Under the pieces are notes generated by a model, which saw nothing but the letters and a program-made list of their open reading frames with translations, was not told the origin of the DNA and did no database searches. This document shows, piece after piece, positions 11,701-25,897 of a DNA stretch of 64,000 nt. This DNA comes from Crotophaga sulcirostris (Eukaryota; Chordata; Aves; Cuculiformes; Crotophagidae), in assembly GCA_013397455.1 (NCBI GenBank), contig VYZB01000095.1, positions 1,170,854-1,234,853 on the forward strand, read 5' to 3'. A program made the position numbers and the translations under genes. The first letter of the stretch is position 1. The number at the start of each line of letters is the position of its first letter.

Positions 11701-14256
11701 TTTTTTCCTTTCCAGCTCTTGCTGTCTCTTGCCTAATGAGACACTGGCTGTTTGTGAGCACTGAACTGCTCAGGCAGAGCTTGAAGTCTGCTGCAGAACT
11801 GACTCTTCTGCATAACGATTGTCACTAAGGCGTGCAAAAGGCTACGGAGGAGCGCCAGAATATCCATCCTGGGGGCCAGGGCAAAACTAACCCATTAGAA
11901 ATAACCCCTAAGCTTCACTAGATTCCACATGAAGGGGGGGAAACACCTGAGGCTTCATTTATCTTTGCTCTCAAAGGGGATTTGCAGTCTCTGTTCCAAT
12001 CAGCAGAGCTCTGCCAGATGAAGCAGTTGCCCTGCAGGTGTGGTGAGGAGGAACCGTTTAACAGTCCATGTAGTGATAGAGCGAGCCCCTGCAGGATTTG
12101 CTGCTCCAGCCATTCGTGGCTGGCCCCTTCTCCTTGGTCCTCTTGTGCTGGTGGGTCATGGGACGTGGCCCTAGGGCACCTTGCACTACCTGCAATGCAT
12201 CTCCACCCTTCCAGACAGGTTATGCTGCAGCGGAGGCTGGAAATCTGGGTAGAAATAGAGTTTTTGGAATTTTGTATGTGTTAACAAGGATTGGAAAACA
12301 TCTTCTAACACTAAGCCTTAAAAGCAAAGGTTTTGACTGTCAGTACAATTATAGCCTGAATTTATTAATTTATTGCATTTTTGTCAGATTGTGCTTTGGT
12401 GTTTGCTTACAAGAGCTGAATGTGCCACTGATCTACACTGGCTGGGGGTTTCGTAAGGAATCCTTGCAGTTTCACTTTATACATTTACATATTCACCCAG
12501 CAATATAGTGATTTCATTAAATGGGGAGTTTAGGTAAACCTCCAACCTAAAATTCATATGAATCATATGAAATATGATATAAGATCAATGCAAAAATGGG
12601 ACATATGGAAAACATTAGTTTGGGCTATTAAGAAAAATTAATACTAAATTTAATGGACAATTACTTAGCAAGAGTGACTTTTGGCTTTAAAGGGTCATCT
12701 ATACTTACGGTGCTAGTACAATAAAAAATATAAATCCATTTTACTGAGATGAACAGAAAACAATAACAAATGCAAATGTTGGGAACCTTTTATCTGCAGG
12801 CAGCGCTTTCTTGCTGAGCAGAGCAGGTAGAAGATGGCTGGTGCACATGCGTTAAGCAAAACTTCAGAAGGCATCTACTAATTGTTTCTGTGTCAGCACA
12901 GACTGAATTTTAATCCTTTTGGGAAAGGAAGTACCATATCTTTTAGACTTGGTATTATTTACATATAAAAGATTCATCTGTTTGTGTTAACGGGCTATGT
13001 AGTGTAATCACTTATCCAGGGGCAGGTGACTCATATGAGCCGTGCATACATATATATGTATATTCTTTTCTTTCTTTTGTGATGTTTTTTAGTATTCCTG
13101 CTTATAGTTTAAACACTAATCCTGAACAATCTCCTTTGTTCCCATTTTCACAGTATTACTCCTGATATACTGCACCCTCCAGGACATCATTTTATTACCC
13201 ATTTGCTGTATTCCCCACTCTGTTGGGCCTTTAGATATGGATAAAAAGGAAAGGAGATAAAGAGATGAAGAAAATAATTAAAGAATATGTATTGGAATGA
13301 TTTTTTAAAAAAAACCCCAAAAAACAGCAACATAAGGAATCAGTAACTAATGAGTAGGAAGTACCATACAGTATGTCATTCATTTAGCCCTCTCTGTACA
13401 GGGTAGTACCAGATGGTGCCCTGAGGGACTTGGATGTTCCCATCTATGCTCTTACATTACTGAAGAGGTGAGATGAGAAAGATAACACCAATCTGCCCAG
13501 CAGAAAAATGATTATGATTACATAACTAATGACCCAGGGAATTAGACAATATCAAAAATAGGAAGCATCCCAATTTGTGCTGTGACACATATGAGCAGCA
13601 AAGGCAATATCAGTGTGGTATAAGGAGAGTTTATGTAAATGTACAGTGGTTCAGAAAAAAAGGGGGGGGGAGGGTTGTAATAAAGCATTCAGAACCATTC
13701 TGTTCATTTGATAGCAGTTTCTCTAGATGTTAGCTGATAAAACTCCACTATTGCATATCATTGCAATAACATGAATTAATATGTGCATTTACATGTTCTC
13801 TTTTCGGTAGTACTTAGCTTAACTGGGAACTTGTTACAATCTGATTTTCTTCCAGTTACATTGTATAGTTTTCCTGTTGAATGCAGTAGTAACAGGATTG
13901 AGACCTTAATGCTGCTACTGAGGAAAAGCGGCTCGTGCTTTGTCTGTACAAGAACTGTCAAACTGGTTTTTATTCTGTTTTATGGCACACTGTTTAATGC
14001 TGAGGCTCCTGTTCCTACAGGCTTTATCGCGTTAGTGAATAGCTGGAGGACTGTGTGCTGTGGAAGTGTGTCTGATGTAGAACCAGGCAGAGGTCTCAGT
14101 CACAAACCTTCAGGAAAGAGTGGCGCCATGGCACCACAGGCAACTGAAATATTCCAGGTTGGAATATCTGGAGGGATGAAGCTATTGGATAAAATTTTAG
14201 ATTTTTCAGAAAAAAAAGGCTTTGTTTAACCAACTCTCCTCCCGCGGTTGTTCTGA
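8710..14256. other. Non-coding stretch, no gene seen
   Basis: No recognisable gene or transposon. An acceptor-like pyrimidine tract ending in cag lies just before 9901, and the frame after it is open for about 60 codons, but the peptide resembles nothing and there is no companion donor site with coding support. A 148-codon open frame at 13783-14229 begins at GTG and is judged random. Simple runs include A12 at 11023-11034 and A7-G9 at 13655-13670. Confidence 0.5.
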
Positions 14257-14300
14257 TTTATTTATTTATTTATCTATTTATTTTTTCTTTTTTTTCTTTT
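14257..14300. repeat. (TTTA)n then T-rich tract
   Basis: Several tandem TTTA units (14257-14280, with one TCTA variant) run into a T-rich tract with scattered C to about 14300. It could be the degenerate reverse-strand tail of a retroposed sequence, but no retroposon body is recognisable beside it. Confidence 0.8.
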
Positions 14301-15021
14301 ATTTTGACATCTAGGAAAGGATAGCAAGCTTTTTCTAGTTCTACTGTAACATCCTGATGCTAGTGCCTAAATACACATCTGCCAGATATTTTGATTTCTA
14401 TACCTAACTTTAGTGTGCAGTCCTACAGCACGGGTAGCTTAGAGGTCTGGCAAAAAATGTGGAGCAGTCCAAAATGAAACAAAATGCAGCTTTTTGCCAT
14501 CTGTTGGAAAATGTTAATGAGCTGATGATCTCATTCTGTGTTTTAGACAGGTGTCCACATCCCCAAAAATGTGACTAGAAATGACATCTTTGTTGACAGT
14601 CTCATCAGATTAATTGGACTTCATGACTGAGCTAATTCTCACATCAAGACGCTTGAGAACATACTGTCAGAGCTGTGTGAAGAACCTTGAACTCCTGTTT
14701 CTTGTGCTGTCGCCAGATCATAACAGCTTTGATGGACTGGATTAGGAAATCAATATACACACATTGACATGCTAATCCCTTCAGGGACACTCATTAAATA
14801 GCATTCAGATAAAGCGGCCATAACAGTATGTGTAGAATCAATGGCTGTAACAGAGTGTTAGATTGTGTTTGGTTTGGTTCTTTCAAACAATTTAACATAA
14901 AAGCATATAAAACATTTAAAATACATATTAAACACCCGAAAGCATGAAATTTGGCATTAAAATGAACCTAAAGCATGAAAAAGTGCGAGGTTTTGATTGT
15001 ACATACACATTAATGGGAAGA
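14301..15021. other. Non-coding stretch, no gene seen
   Basis: Unique AT-rich DNA between the T-rich tract and the fossil CR1. No open frame of note, no RNA gene and no repeat recognised. Confidence 0.5.
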
Positions 15022-15248
15022 AACTTCTAGGAATGAAAGGGATCTGCTGGGTCACAAGTTCAGTCCTCTGCTGTAGGAGATATCCATGCCATGTAATATC
15101 TTCCATAAAGTGATCAAGCACCATTTTAAAACTAATTAGAATTTTTCTTCTCTTGGGACTCTGCTCTGTAACCTTTCTCCAGTAATGGGTAGAGACCCTC
15201 ATCTAATTTCAAACTAAATTTATTCCTGGCTAATTATACTACGGGTTT
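15022..15248 (-). mobile_element. Ancient CR1/L3-type LINE 3' end
   Basis: Read on the minus strand, this is a heavily mutated 3' end of an old CR1-lineage LINE of the type shared by birds, crocodilians and turtles. Hallmarks in order: a stretch like 'gccaggaataaatttagtttgaaattagatgagg' (seen in the plus strand at about 15196-15229, where known copies read nearly the same), then an acidic-to-basic stretch equivalent to the ORF2 C-terminus with several frame breaks, then a 3' UTR similar to 'gcagaggactgaacttgtgacc' followed by 'gatccctttcattcctag'. The last parts correspond to the usual 'ggactagatgacc...tcccttccagcc...attctatg' ending. No intact reading frame remains. Identification is from recalled family consensus, not alignment; ends are approximate. 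Confidence 0.75.
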
Positions 15249-16956
15249 TTCTTCCTCTTTCTTTTAGTTTACAGTTCCTTTTCCTCATCCGTGTAGTTCA
15301 TGAGGTGTATTTACAGACAGGGGCATCTACTTTCATTTATTCCTCTATAATGCCGAACTGGCAAAACTTGGTGAATATTGTCTCATTAAAGCATCCCACC
15401 TCTTGTTCATCACAATAGTATTTTGCAGCTACTGTTGTAGGAGCTCAGTCTTTCTGAGCATCGATGATACCACTTCTTTTGTGCTCTACATGACATGTCA
15501 CCATCACACTTCACCATCTTCAATTTCTTGCCTTGTACAAAGCACACTTATTTTTAAAGGTTCACTACAACACAAGAACAGACCTTTCCAATAGAAGACA
15601 AAATCTAAACCCAGGAGTTTAGGTTAAATATACTGAAGTCTGTTGACTTAGATTCCAGGATCCACACCAGCAAGGTTCTTCAGGCCAAAGCTTCCAGTCT
15701 TGCTGTAACACAGCAGATGTTTCTCTAAGCAGCCTGCCAGGGAGGTGGCTGAAATCCTGCCAGTAGAAGTGTTTTAGTAGTGCTACATTTGCCCAAGGCA
15801 TTCTGATTGCAATGAACCAATGTTTACCAGGTGGCAGGAATAAATCACTGAAATATTCTGTGTAAACTCTGATTTATATTTTACTTTTTGAACTTGATTT
15901 TCAACCTGTTACAAGTTGCTGACCTTGTATTTAAATAAATAGAAATACTTTAGTTTTATTTCATTCTAGAATTTGCAACAGAGATCCAAATAATTGGTAA
16001 TATTTAAATATTTTGTAAGGAAGAAATATGCAGCACTATGTTTTCAGCTGGCGTATTTTAACCCCTCAAAACATACTTTTTTCCCCAACCCGTTACGACG
16101 GAAATGATAAGTGTGCATGATGCTGAGTGTGTAAGTCTTACTCTGTAAGTTACACGATTCATTTTATTTTTTTAAGTACATCTACGGAGAAAATTAATTT
16201 TCATACAACTCATCCAAAATACCCAAGGTGACTGAATGTAATATTTTGGAGTTTTTAAAAGTCGTTTACTAGAAAGTCCCAGAGTGCTGCTGTTAGGTAG
16301 GTCTGTTTATTGTTCTTATCTAGTGAATCACTAGTGAATTGTAATGACAATTGCAAGTCCCAGTTAAATGAAAAGAAATGGATTTAAGATGTTTTGTGAA
16401 CCAAGAAGAATACGGAAGGACTACAAAAGGATTCGGAAGTCCTCATTCTAGTTCTTTACCCAGTCTCATGCTCATGATTATAACTTAAAATATAGAGATT
16501 TCTGCAGTGTAGTTTTCCATACTTCAGTGTATTTTGAGATTAAGAAGGTATTTACTATAAAAAAAACACCTCACCTTTTTAGAAACAGGCAGGATATCAC
16601 AACACACCTAAGACACAGATCTAAAATGCAATTGAGTCATAACATTGATTTCTTGGTTGCATGTGCAAGGAAACCTCACTGTTCTTTGTAGCTGCCTTCC
16701 ATGGTCAGAAGGACAAAACAAGACCTTCCTGAGCTTACAAGATGAAGTAAAAATGAGAGTAATTTAATTATTTTCTTTCTCAGTTTCTAACATAACCTTG
16801 TCTTACAGCATTCATTGTAGCTTTCAGAAAGAAAAGGATGTTACTGCAGTATTGCACTTTGTTCTAAATAACCTTATCCTCAGTTTCTGAGATTACTAAA
16901 ACCAAAGACACCCTTTCACACTAAATTTATATTTTATCCCAGCCCAAATGGTAATA
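15249..16956. other. Non-coding stretch, no gene seen
   Basis: AT-rich unique DNA. A local direct repeat (ctagtgaat twice) occurs around 16320-16340. No gene, RNA or transposon recognised. Confidence 0.5.
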
Positions 16957-17026
16957 TTTTTGGTTTTGTTTGGTTTTTGTTTGTTTTGTTTTGTTTTGTT
17001 TTTGGTTTTGTTTTTGTTTTGTTTTA
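16957..17026. repeat. (TTTTG)n imperfect pentanucleotide repeat
   Basis: About 70 bp of tandem TTTTG/TTTGG units with interruptions. On the other strand it reads as (CAAAA)n, a common vertebrate microsatellite and sometimes a retroposon tail; no retroposon body is evident on either side. Confidence 0.9.
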
Positions 17027-18996
17027 AATGAGGAAAAAAGACCTCAGTATTTTCCCAGTTCTGGAATAGAAATTGCATAATTCTTTTTATATGCTCAAAT
17101 GGAGTGGTGTACTTAAGGGATGGATGAACCAAAGAACAAAAATGTCTCCTTTCAAAAGAATTCCAACCACAAGAAATTTAATGAAAGTATAGATAGGCTA
17201 TATAAAACAGCATTTCACATTTTTAGGACTACTGGTGAAAAAATGTTTTTCTTGAGCCAAACTTCTCAAAATAAAAAGGAATAGATTCTTCAAAATCAAA
17301 TAATTATGGTTTTAGTTACAATAAATTTACCATGCATTTTGTTTTTTGTTACCAGGCTGTGGTTTTAAACAATATGTTTGAGTCACCTGTACACATTTAC
17401 CTATTCGTTCAACAGTTTGTATTGTGTTCATTCAGAGTGCCTCCAACTATTTCATGTCTGTAATTCCAGCAGCATTCTCTGTGAATGTGATTTGATGGCA
17501 AAAGGGTTTTTGACAGAGAAACTCCCCCAAATAAGTGAAACTTTGCATTTCTAAAACTATGCAAACTGGAGATGTAGGGAACACAGACAACAGGATCTCA
17601 TAGTTGCTATGTTGGACTGCAGGGAATAGGATGTGGATTCATTCCATGACTTTAATAGTTCTCACTTAAGTCAGGAAAATTTCTTTCTTTCGCTCTTTAA
17701 TTCGATATAAAATTCTACCAGTGTGACTCAACCAGTCTCTGAATGATTGAAATCAGAATATCTTTGCATCTTATCTAGCAAATGGGATCCAGTGTCAGAC
17801 AAGGTCTAATGATAGTAATGTATAATGGAGGTGGAGGGGAAGAAGAAATAGTGTCAGGAATCGGAGTGAAGGTAAAAAGAGCTAATCAGGACCTTCTGGC
17901 AGCCAGCCTCAGATTAATAGAACCACATTACGTACAGTGGAATATTTGACTCCATCTGTTCATATAGGAATTGGACAGTTACGCTCCTGATCTTACAGAA
18001 GCAGCTGTGACTGAGGGTTGTGTCCAGTCCTGCAGCTTGAGAGAGGCTCTGGAAGGCTTTTCTCAAATAGGAGAGGATCATTCTCATCCCTCTAGGATGC
18101 CGATTGTTCCAGTTTCATGGGATCATATTATCAGTTTTGACTTCAAATAAACATCTTACATAGTTTTCCCAACTGTAAATTATATTTTTTTTCTTCATTT
18201 GATCTCTCCACTCCTTGATTCTCAAAGTGTACATCACATGACTCCATTTAATTGATTATTTTGCTGTTATCTGTTTCATCTAGTATCATTAGCAAGTGCC
18301 TTCTTATCTCATTTTGGAAGGTTTGTTAACAGAGAGATCAGCTGGATCAATATCCACATAATAGAGATGCTAATTGCTTCATCTACAGCTATGTTAACTT
18401 TTAGTTCTACTTGCCAATCTTGGGTGCTGTAGTGTGAACTCTTGGTAGACTCAAAATACGCTGCATATTTTAACACCTTTTGTCGCTGTATTTATACACG
18501 TAAGGTTTAGCCTCAACTGAGACAATCCCTAGAGTTTTGGAGAAAATCTTAAGTTTCTGGGCTCTTTTGTGATACAAATAATGGACTTGATCTGCTGCTG
18601 TCTTGCATTCTGTGGTATGAAAGCATTGTCAGAATATTGTATAGAAAAACAGGTGATCCATCTTGTACTCCATGGTTCTGCCCACCCCATTTATACAGTT
18701 TTCACATTTTTTTTGTAGGGCTGATGTAGTTAAATTATTCTTGATGGCTGTATAAATAGTCTTATCCTGGGTTAAAACCACTTATTTTAATGAATATGTT
18801 GAAACTTACGCTTGTTTTCAAGCTGACTTAAACTAAAATATTAGAACCTTCCTACATGAATTATGTTTGAGTCAAGTCTTCTTTTAAAGTACATCTTAAA
18901 AATATTTTAAAATTTTGGAGGAGGAAAATTGTTTGTAAAGTTTCTAGCAAGCTGTCTTGTAAATAATAAAAATCCACTGTTCTCACTGGTGGGGAG
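17027..18996. other. Non-coding stretch, no gene seen
   Basis: Unique AT-rich DNA with no recognisable gene, structured RNA or transposable element. Confidence 0.5.
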
Positions 18997-19036
18997 TATT
19001 TATTTATTTATTTTATTTATTTTATTTTTATTTTAT
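18997..19036. repeat. (TTTA)n/(TTTTA)n microsatellite
   Basis: Forty bases of tandem TTTA grading into TTTTA units. Simple repeat, likely length-polymorphic. Confidence 0.9.
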
Positions 19037-22000
19037 GAGGAGAGATGTGTATGTGGTGAGATAGAATATTTGGTAGATAAAAATAGCAAATAATTTTAGG
19101 TAGAGATGACAGATCGTATAGAGAAAATAGTGTAAATGCTAATGCAAATGTGAGGAGATGAATAGGAAAAGTTGAATGGAGAGTCGGGAGGAAGAAGGAT
19201 GGATACGTGGGCCAGGTCATAAGCACACAGCAGCTTTTACGTGTAGTGACAGATTTTTTTGCAATGTGTGGAATAGAAAGTCACTGGTGAAAGCAAGGGG
19301 GAGGTGATAGAACCATAGGAGAAGCATGTGACTAGTTTGTCAGCTTATGGGTTTTGATTAATTATTTTTATGTAAGTCTCTACCTTTCACACTAGTTGCA
19401 AACTCATCAGTAACAAATTTAATTCTGAAGTAAGAGAAGTAGAAGACTTTTGTTATATTAGAAATGATGGATCGACTGATTAGTCTATAAATCTTGTAAA
19501 AAAAACCCCAGAAATCTCGATATTAACTTGAAATATTGCAGTAGTATCTTGATCCCCTTTGGGATGGCAGCTTCAGTTGTTAAATAGCTGTACTTTGATC
19601 TTGCCTTTTCTTAACAAACCTGGGATCAATAAGTATGAATACAGAGGACTGTATCTTAAGATTTTTAGCTTGTGTTGTGTTTAAATAACTTACTTTTGTC
19701 TTGATACAGAACAACTAGCTTTTAAAGAGGATAGAGAAAGGCCCAGCATAAGCTTTCCTCCCCTTTCCCATTTTCTTAAGCCTTAGGTTTGAATAGAAAT
19801 GTGTAAATAATTGGTCAATGAAAGGGAGGAGGCACTCGCTGACAATCACGCGTAAGCAGTCTTTCAAGGTCAGATCTGGAGAACAACCAAAGAGATTTCC
19901 TGTGAAGTTTGTTATCTATCTGTTCCAACATTGCTCTCTCTATCTGTTTTTTACTGCTGTAGGAAAATGGCAGACCTAATTTTATATATATGTACGTGTG
20001 TATTTGTGCAGCACAGAGCTTATGTACGTGTACACTGGAAACAGCACTGAAGGCAATGATCAGTTTGATAGACTGTATCACAAAACCAGTATAAAACACT
20101 ACTAGTTCTTGTAAATTATAATTGTTTCTTTTTTTTATCTACCCTGAATAAATTGTACAGACACAAAGTGTCATTAAATGCTCCTCTTTTACAACTTAGC
20201 ATTTTAACATGTCCAAATTTCAATATTAACATTGTATTCCTTTGTGAATTGAGCTTCTATTCATTACGTTCCTTTTTAGCCTAATAGTTATTATTATGCT
20301 GCTCATACTTTAGCTTCAGAGCTAATTATAGTCTTTGGCTATCTCCTTCTGGAATATAGATACTGATATATATTTATAACACGTACCTTGCTCTCCAGCC
20401 AGCACTTATTTCACAAGGATGCAGTGATTTTGTCCTTTGACTAAAATGTCCAAATTCTTTTTACATTATCATTTTGCCATACTGAAAAGCATTATCTACC
20501 ACAAATCTCTGTAGAGAGAACACTGCCCCTCCCTCCTCCCTATGATTGGAAATCCCTTAATGTAGCCATGTACTGTCAACTTGCACATAATGAAAATGTC
20601 AATAGTCCTAGGATTGGAACAGTTAAGGTACTGAAACAGATGTAGCCCAATACAAAATAAACCTATTGAGCAGATGAAGAGGGAGATGGCTTGGTCACAC
20701 AACCATTAAAAAAATAAATAACTACAACCCTCAAACCTAAATTAACCATGAAAATCCTGCTAGTAAGATCACATTGCAAACAATGCAAAAGTGATGATAG
20801 ATTCTGGCCCAGAAGAGTCGTGTTTAGTGCAGTGCTGCCGCTTGAATCCAGAAGGATCAAAGGGAATGAGATCTTAGTGCCTGCTTCCTGCTGATGGGAT
20901 GGCAAACCTTGTAATTCCCATTTCATTACTCAGTTCTACTGACCACAGTACAGGAAAGAAATACAATTTTGTTCAACCTTCATCTTTCTTAATCCTTTGA
21001 AGGCAGGGCAGAAGTTAGAGAAGTTCTGGTACAAATGCTAATTACAGACACAATTCTAGTAGAACAGCTATGAAATGTTTTGATAAAATTATTAAATCTG
21101 TGCGTACCACTTCACTCACTGTGTATCCCTGAACCCTGAGCAGGAAAACCTAAGACTGTCCTTTCATGTATCATTCATTCTTTTGGATTAGCTTCTTCAC
21201 ATTAAGTTGGATCTCAATCAAGACACAAGGTCGGTATCCGAACAAGCTTGAGAAATTTCATATGCTTTAACCAATGTTTTGCATTTTCAGTTTTTTCTTA
21301 TCAGATCTTTGTAGATCAATATGATCTACAACTGGTTAATACTTGCATAATACTCACAAAATTGCCTTAAAACTACTGTTTAATAATCAATGGAAAAGTA
21401 GTTCCCATTAAAGTGAGTGACCAAAAAGTCACACACATCCCAGGATTTATGAACAGAGTAGTATTCACACAATTTATGCAATTTAGAAATTTCAGGGAGT
21501 ATAGAGAAGACTCTGAATGGTAAAGTGGTTAGAAAATTTGTCTGTCAGTGGGAGACTGCAGGTACAAAATAATTTTTACCAATTCACCAAGTTAGTCTCT
21601 GCTTTTCACTGTGAGAACTGGATAGCCGGCTACTTCCAAAAGTTACCGCAAGAAGGTTTTCAGGACAAAAAAACTGCCAAAACCCCAAAATGTCAAAGTC
21701 TTAACAGGCATGGCAATTAACCATTTGATAAACTGAATATTTTTTGTGGATTTTCTGTCAATAGCAATTTTTTAAAAGAAAATTATTTCTCATCCTACTA
21801 GGTCTGCTTTAGCTCAAGCAAAGATTCATTCAAAAGGCTTCCAGGGCCAGTATTAGCTTGTGAGGTACAATTAATGGCTACTGTAGATATCACCAAGCTT
21901 TCTAAACTACTTGTAGTCCTATAGAATTTTAACAGTACTCATGAATATAGTTCAGGTCCTTCTGGGAAGATATCCTGTAAATTCAATAGTATCTGAATAA

Positions 22001-25000
22001 AATTGTGATAAGAGAAATTGCTCATCTATGTGTTTACAGTACTTGTGTTTTTTACTTGATAGAACATGGCCATGATCAGTGAGGATCTTAAACAAATACA
22101 TCTCAGTCTCACATCTTTGCATGTACATAAAATGAAAAGGGATTGCTAATCCTGTTTTTCTCTACATTCATCTTTTCCTAGCTTGCCTTGCCTGCACACA
22201 TACACAGAGATGATGATTTTCCTCTGCGTTTCCTCTCTGAAGGGACTGAAATCTATAGACTGTATTTACTTTCTCAATTGCTGTTTTTGTCCACATTGTA
22301 TATTTTATTTATCTATGAAATAATACAAAATTGTAATAATTCTCTGTATGTGATAACTGCTTTGTTTTCCTATGAGCTATGTGGCATTGACAACCTGCAA
22401 CGATGTCCAGGAAAGGCACAGGCGATATCTCTATTAATGCCACAAAATCTTATGAGTGAAAAATAAGTAAATACGCTTTTCAGAAGATAACAATTAAAAG
22501 ACAAGTAATGCCAAAAAGAAATGCAACAGCATTGTGGAAGTTTTCTTGTTCTCTAGAAATTCTCATCTTTTTGAAGATTATTTACAGGACTGCTGGATAG
22601 CAGTAAGATTAAGTGCCTATACCATCAAATATTTCAGTTCTGTGGATGGTATATGTTACTCACGAGTGACATTCTTGCAAATTAGTCTTTGCCAGATGCT
22701 TTGTCTTGTGGTCTAAATTGCTGTAAAACCCATTAAGATATATTATGCACATAAAAGGGACAGAGTAGTTGCAGAATCATTGCTATAAGAGATTACGTGT
22801 TACTTGATTGTTATCCATTAAACAAAAAGAATTTAATCATCCCACTTGAATCTTACTTTAGATGCTTGTGTTTGAATCAGTAATGAAGATTAAAGGCTAT
22901 AGTTGCAATCTGCCATTGTAATTTCTCCTGTTATATTATTGTTCATTGAAAACCGGTTATTCCTTTGTGTTTGTGTTTCTATAAAACGGCACCATGGAAG
23001 CCCTGAAGTGTCTGCATCAATATTTTAAATCCTACGTATCTGGGCAAAAGGGCAGCTATTATGGAAGGGAGTCCTTGGCCGTGCCCCTGACCCTCATATT
23101 CTGTCCTTGCCCCTATCCTCACCCGTGTGGCTCTGCCATCATCTCCCCAGTGAAATACACTCCAGACTAAGCAGCTTATTTATTAACAGATCAAAATGCT
23201 GTCATATTTACTTTGAGATTCAAGACTCCAGTTTGGCATACGCTGTATGTCCATTACTATTTTACAGGCACTGAATTGAAAGCTGGTGTAGGCTGGCATG
23301 AGTTAGAAATTACTGGGACTTAGATATTCTCTCAAGAGCTGAGTCAGACAATAACACTGTAACACTGTTGACCCTGGGCAGTAACATAAAAGTGTAACCC
23401 AGCAACAATACAACCTTAGCACAAACATCCAGTCTTTTTTATTTTTTCATTCTTCTTTTTTTTTTGCGAGTTACACTAAATATTTATTTGTCTACTTGGT
23501 GTAGATTGCAATAATACAAATAATATATTAAGAATAATTTTCAAAAATACTTCCCAGCATAATTTCTGCATAATTCAGCTTTCATTACAGGGAATCCTTG
23601 CTGGTTACGTCCTGTTATGTTGAGTCCGTGGTTCAGAGTTAAAAAATCCAATAAGTCTGGGAGAAGAGTGAGTTAACCTGTCTGTGATCCCTTTGCCTCA
23701 GATTTACTTCAATTGTTGCCACTTGAAGATCTGCAGTTTCCGTCCTTAAAATCTTGGCACTGTGATTGTTCAACTCTGAGGAATGACTCTGGGAACTGAC
23801 AGCTATTGCTTTTGCAGGTAATTCAAAATGCCTTTTTTTTTCATGCAAGTGACTGTTGAACATTTCACCCAATGTTTCTGAGCGGCCACTGACCTGACTG
23901 AGCTCCTGCAAAGGGTGATGTGGCCCGGGAGATGAAGGACTGGACCCTTTTCAGGCTATTTCAGCGATAAGGCAGGTCACTTCTTTCAGTGAAAAGAGCT
24001 TCTGAAAAATTACAGACTCAGAATTATTTTTTTCCACAGACTCCCTGTTTCTCATCTCTTTCTGTGGTTGTGGAGAGCTGTGTTTCCTTGTCTCTGAAAG
24101 ATGGTCAAGCTCTCCTGAAATCAATGTGGGAGTCATTGGCTCCAGTGGATGGGACTGGGGTGCTTGAATTTTGAAATAATTCAAGTGAGGAGCATTCAGC
24201 TTGAGTGAAAGCCACATGGGTCAGCTATCTGATCACATCACCCTGGCACAAGTGGTTGCTTTTTAGTTCCTTTTTTCTCCTGGAACTACTGGTTAGTTAA
24301 TAAATGCAGATACTGTATTTAGCATCGTGGCTCTGTATACTGTGGTGTGGTGTGTTGAGAGAGGATGAAATCTTGCTTTGCCTTTCCATGACTAAATTTG
24401 CCTTCTCTCTACATTTTTAGTAGAAAAATGGTAACGATACACTCACTGGGGTATCTGCAGATCTGGGACTGTAGACCAGTGCCAGTATGTGAACACTAGA
24501 TGTGGTGGTCTTGTGTCACTGCAAATGGCAAGAAGATGCTATGAAGAGAATGCATATTGAATCGCTTTCCTGTCCTTTCAGGTAGAAAGAAGATAATACC
24601 TCAGGGCTTTATTGTTATTCTGCTTTTCTAAAAACAACATACTAGGAAACAGAGTCTGTATCTGCTGTAACACACCTCCTTTCAAGTTCAGTCTCAACAC
24701 TGTTTCTTTGGGGAGACAATGAGAGTGTACGGATTGGTTTTAATATTTATTTATAATCCCAAGGTGTTTTCTTTTCAAATAGAAAATTGTTCTTTATGAT
24801 GCTGAAATGCGTGCAGGGCTCAGAAAACAGGCTTGTATCTGGTTTAAGCTTGGAAACTGGAAAAATTTTGAGAAATTATGACGGCATAGATTTCCTGATT
24901 CTTTTTGTCATGTAAGTTCCTTAGAAGATTAGATGTCAGAGTGATTTCGTGCTGTGTAATATCATGTCATTGTCAGGGTTTCTCTGGTAATAGAATTCAG

Positions 25001-25864
25001 ATTTCATAATATAAAGTACAGCGGCTGCAAATCAGACTGCATGAAAAGTCAGGTTTTAGGTCTTGTAATTGTGATATGTCAATGAGAACCTTAAAAACTC
25101 ACGTTAAAGGTGGTGCTGCTGCCTAGAACTGCCTCTTGAGTTACAAAGCTGTAGCGTAGGGCTGCCAGCTGAGGAAAAGTACCTTAAAAATAAAATCTGG
25201 TTGCTTAATATTTAGACCAACTACATGTATAAGCACCAGGGTAAGAACTTTCACTCACACGTGAATGATCAGGGGGAGAAACTGGTAGCTATTCTTTCTT
25301 TCATTTTGACTACCTATTGAAAATCAGCTTTACTAATGTAACCTTTTTGATTAATCTTTTGTAGGCTTTTTACAAAAGCAAATTTTAAGTCAGTGTTTGA
25401 ACACTTTACAATGAGGTCAATTTTGGGGAAAAATATACTTCACATCAATTGAATTTTTAAAAAAGCTTGGGAAGACTAATGAACATGGAGATAGATTACA
25501 ATTTTTTTCTAGAATTTTTCTCTCTGCTGAAGTTAATAGCACTTTTACTGGAACAGTAGTGAGATCATTACAATTTTTCATTCTTATTTTTGTTATATAT
25601 TTATTAAAAGCCAATACAAGCTGTTCTGAAAACAACTGCCCAGAACTCCTAAGTCTTAAAGGGTTTTCCATTAAAAATATTTTGCAGTGCTTGTGAATGA
25701 GAAGCAGAGGTTATTTGTACCTATGCTGAGGCTGCAGTGATTAGACAGAAATCCTGAATGTGGCTCCAGTCAGAAACAGAGAAAGAAAATTTGACCAATA
25801 AAATGTTTGTTCTACCACTTTCAGGGAGATTGAGATTAGTCACCTGCTCTTATTGGGAGGAGGG
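19037..25864. other. Non-coding stretch, no gene seen
   Basis: Nearly 7 kb of AT-rich unique sequence. Open frames do not exceed about 94 codons (minus 19815-20099) and show no family resemblance. A short perfect hairpin is present at 21309-21331 and a T-rich tract near 23440-23466. No transposon recognised, which is unusual for mammals but ordinary for birds. Confidence 0.5.
21309..21331. repeat. Perfect 10-bp inverted repeat, 3-nt loop
   Basis: ttgtagatca is followed after the loop ata by its exact reverse complement tgatctacaa. At 23 nt it is too short for a microRNA precursor and may be a chance hairpin. Confidence 0.7.
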
Positions 25865-25897
25865 GTGTGTGTGTGTGTGTACAAACAAACAAAAAAG
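25865..25897. repeat. (GT)8 plus (ACAA)n compound microsatellite
   Basis: Eight perfect GT units (25865-25880) followed by acaaacaaac and an A run. Compound dinucleotide/tetranucleotide repeat, probably polymorphic. Confidence 0.9.

Noticed and set aside
13783..14229. 148-codon open frame on the plus strand
   Set aside because: It starts at GTG, shows no domain or motif, and one or two frames this long are expected by chance in six frames of 64 kb AT-rich DNA.
21309..21331. Hairpin considered as a microRNA precursor
   Set aside because: A stem of only 10 bp with a 3-nt loop is far too short for a Drosha/Dicer substrate.
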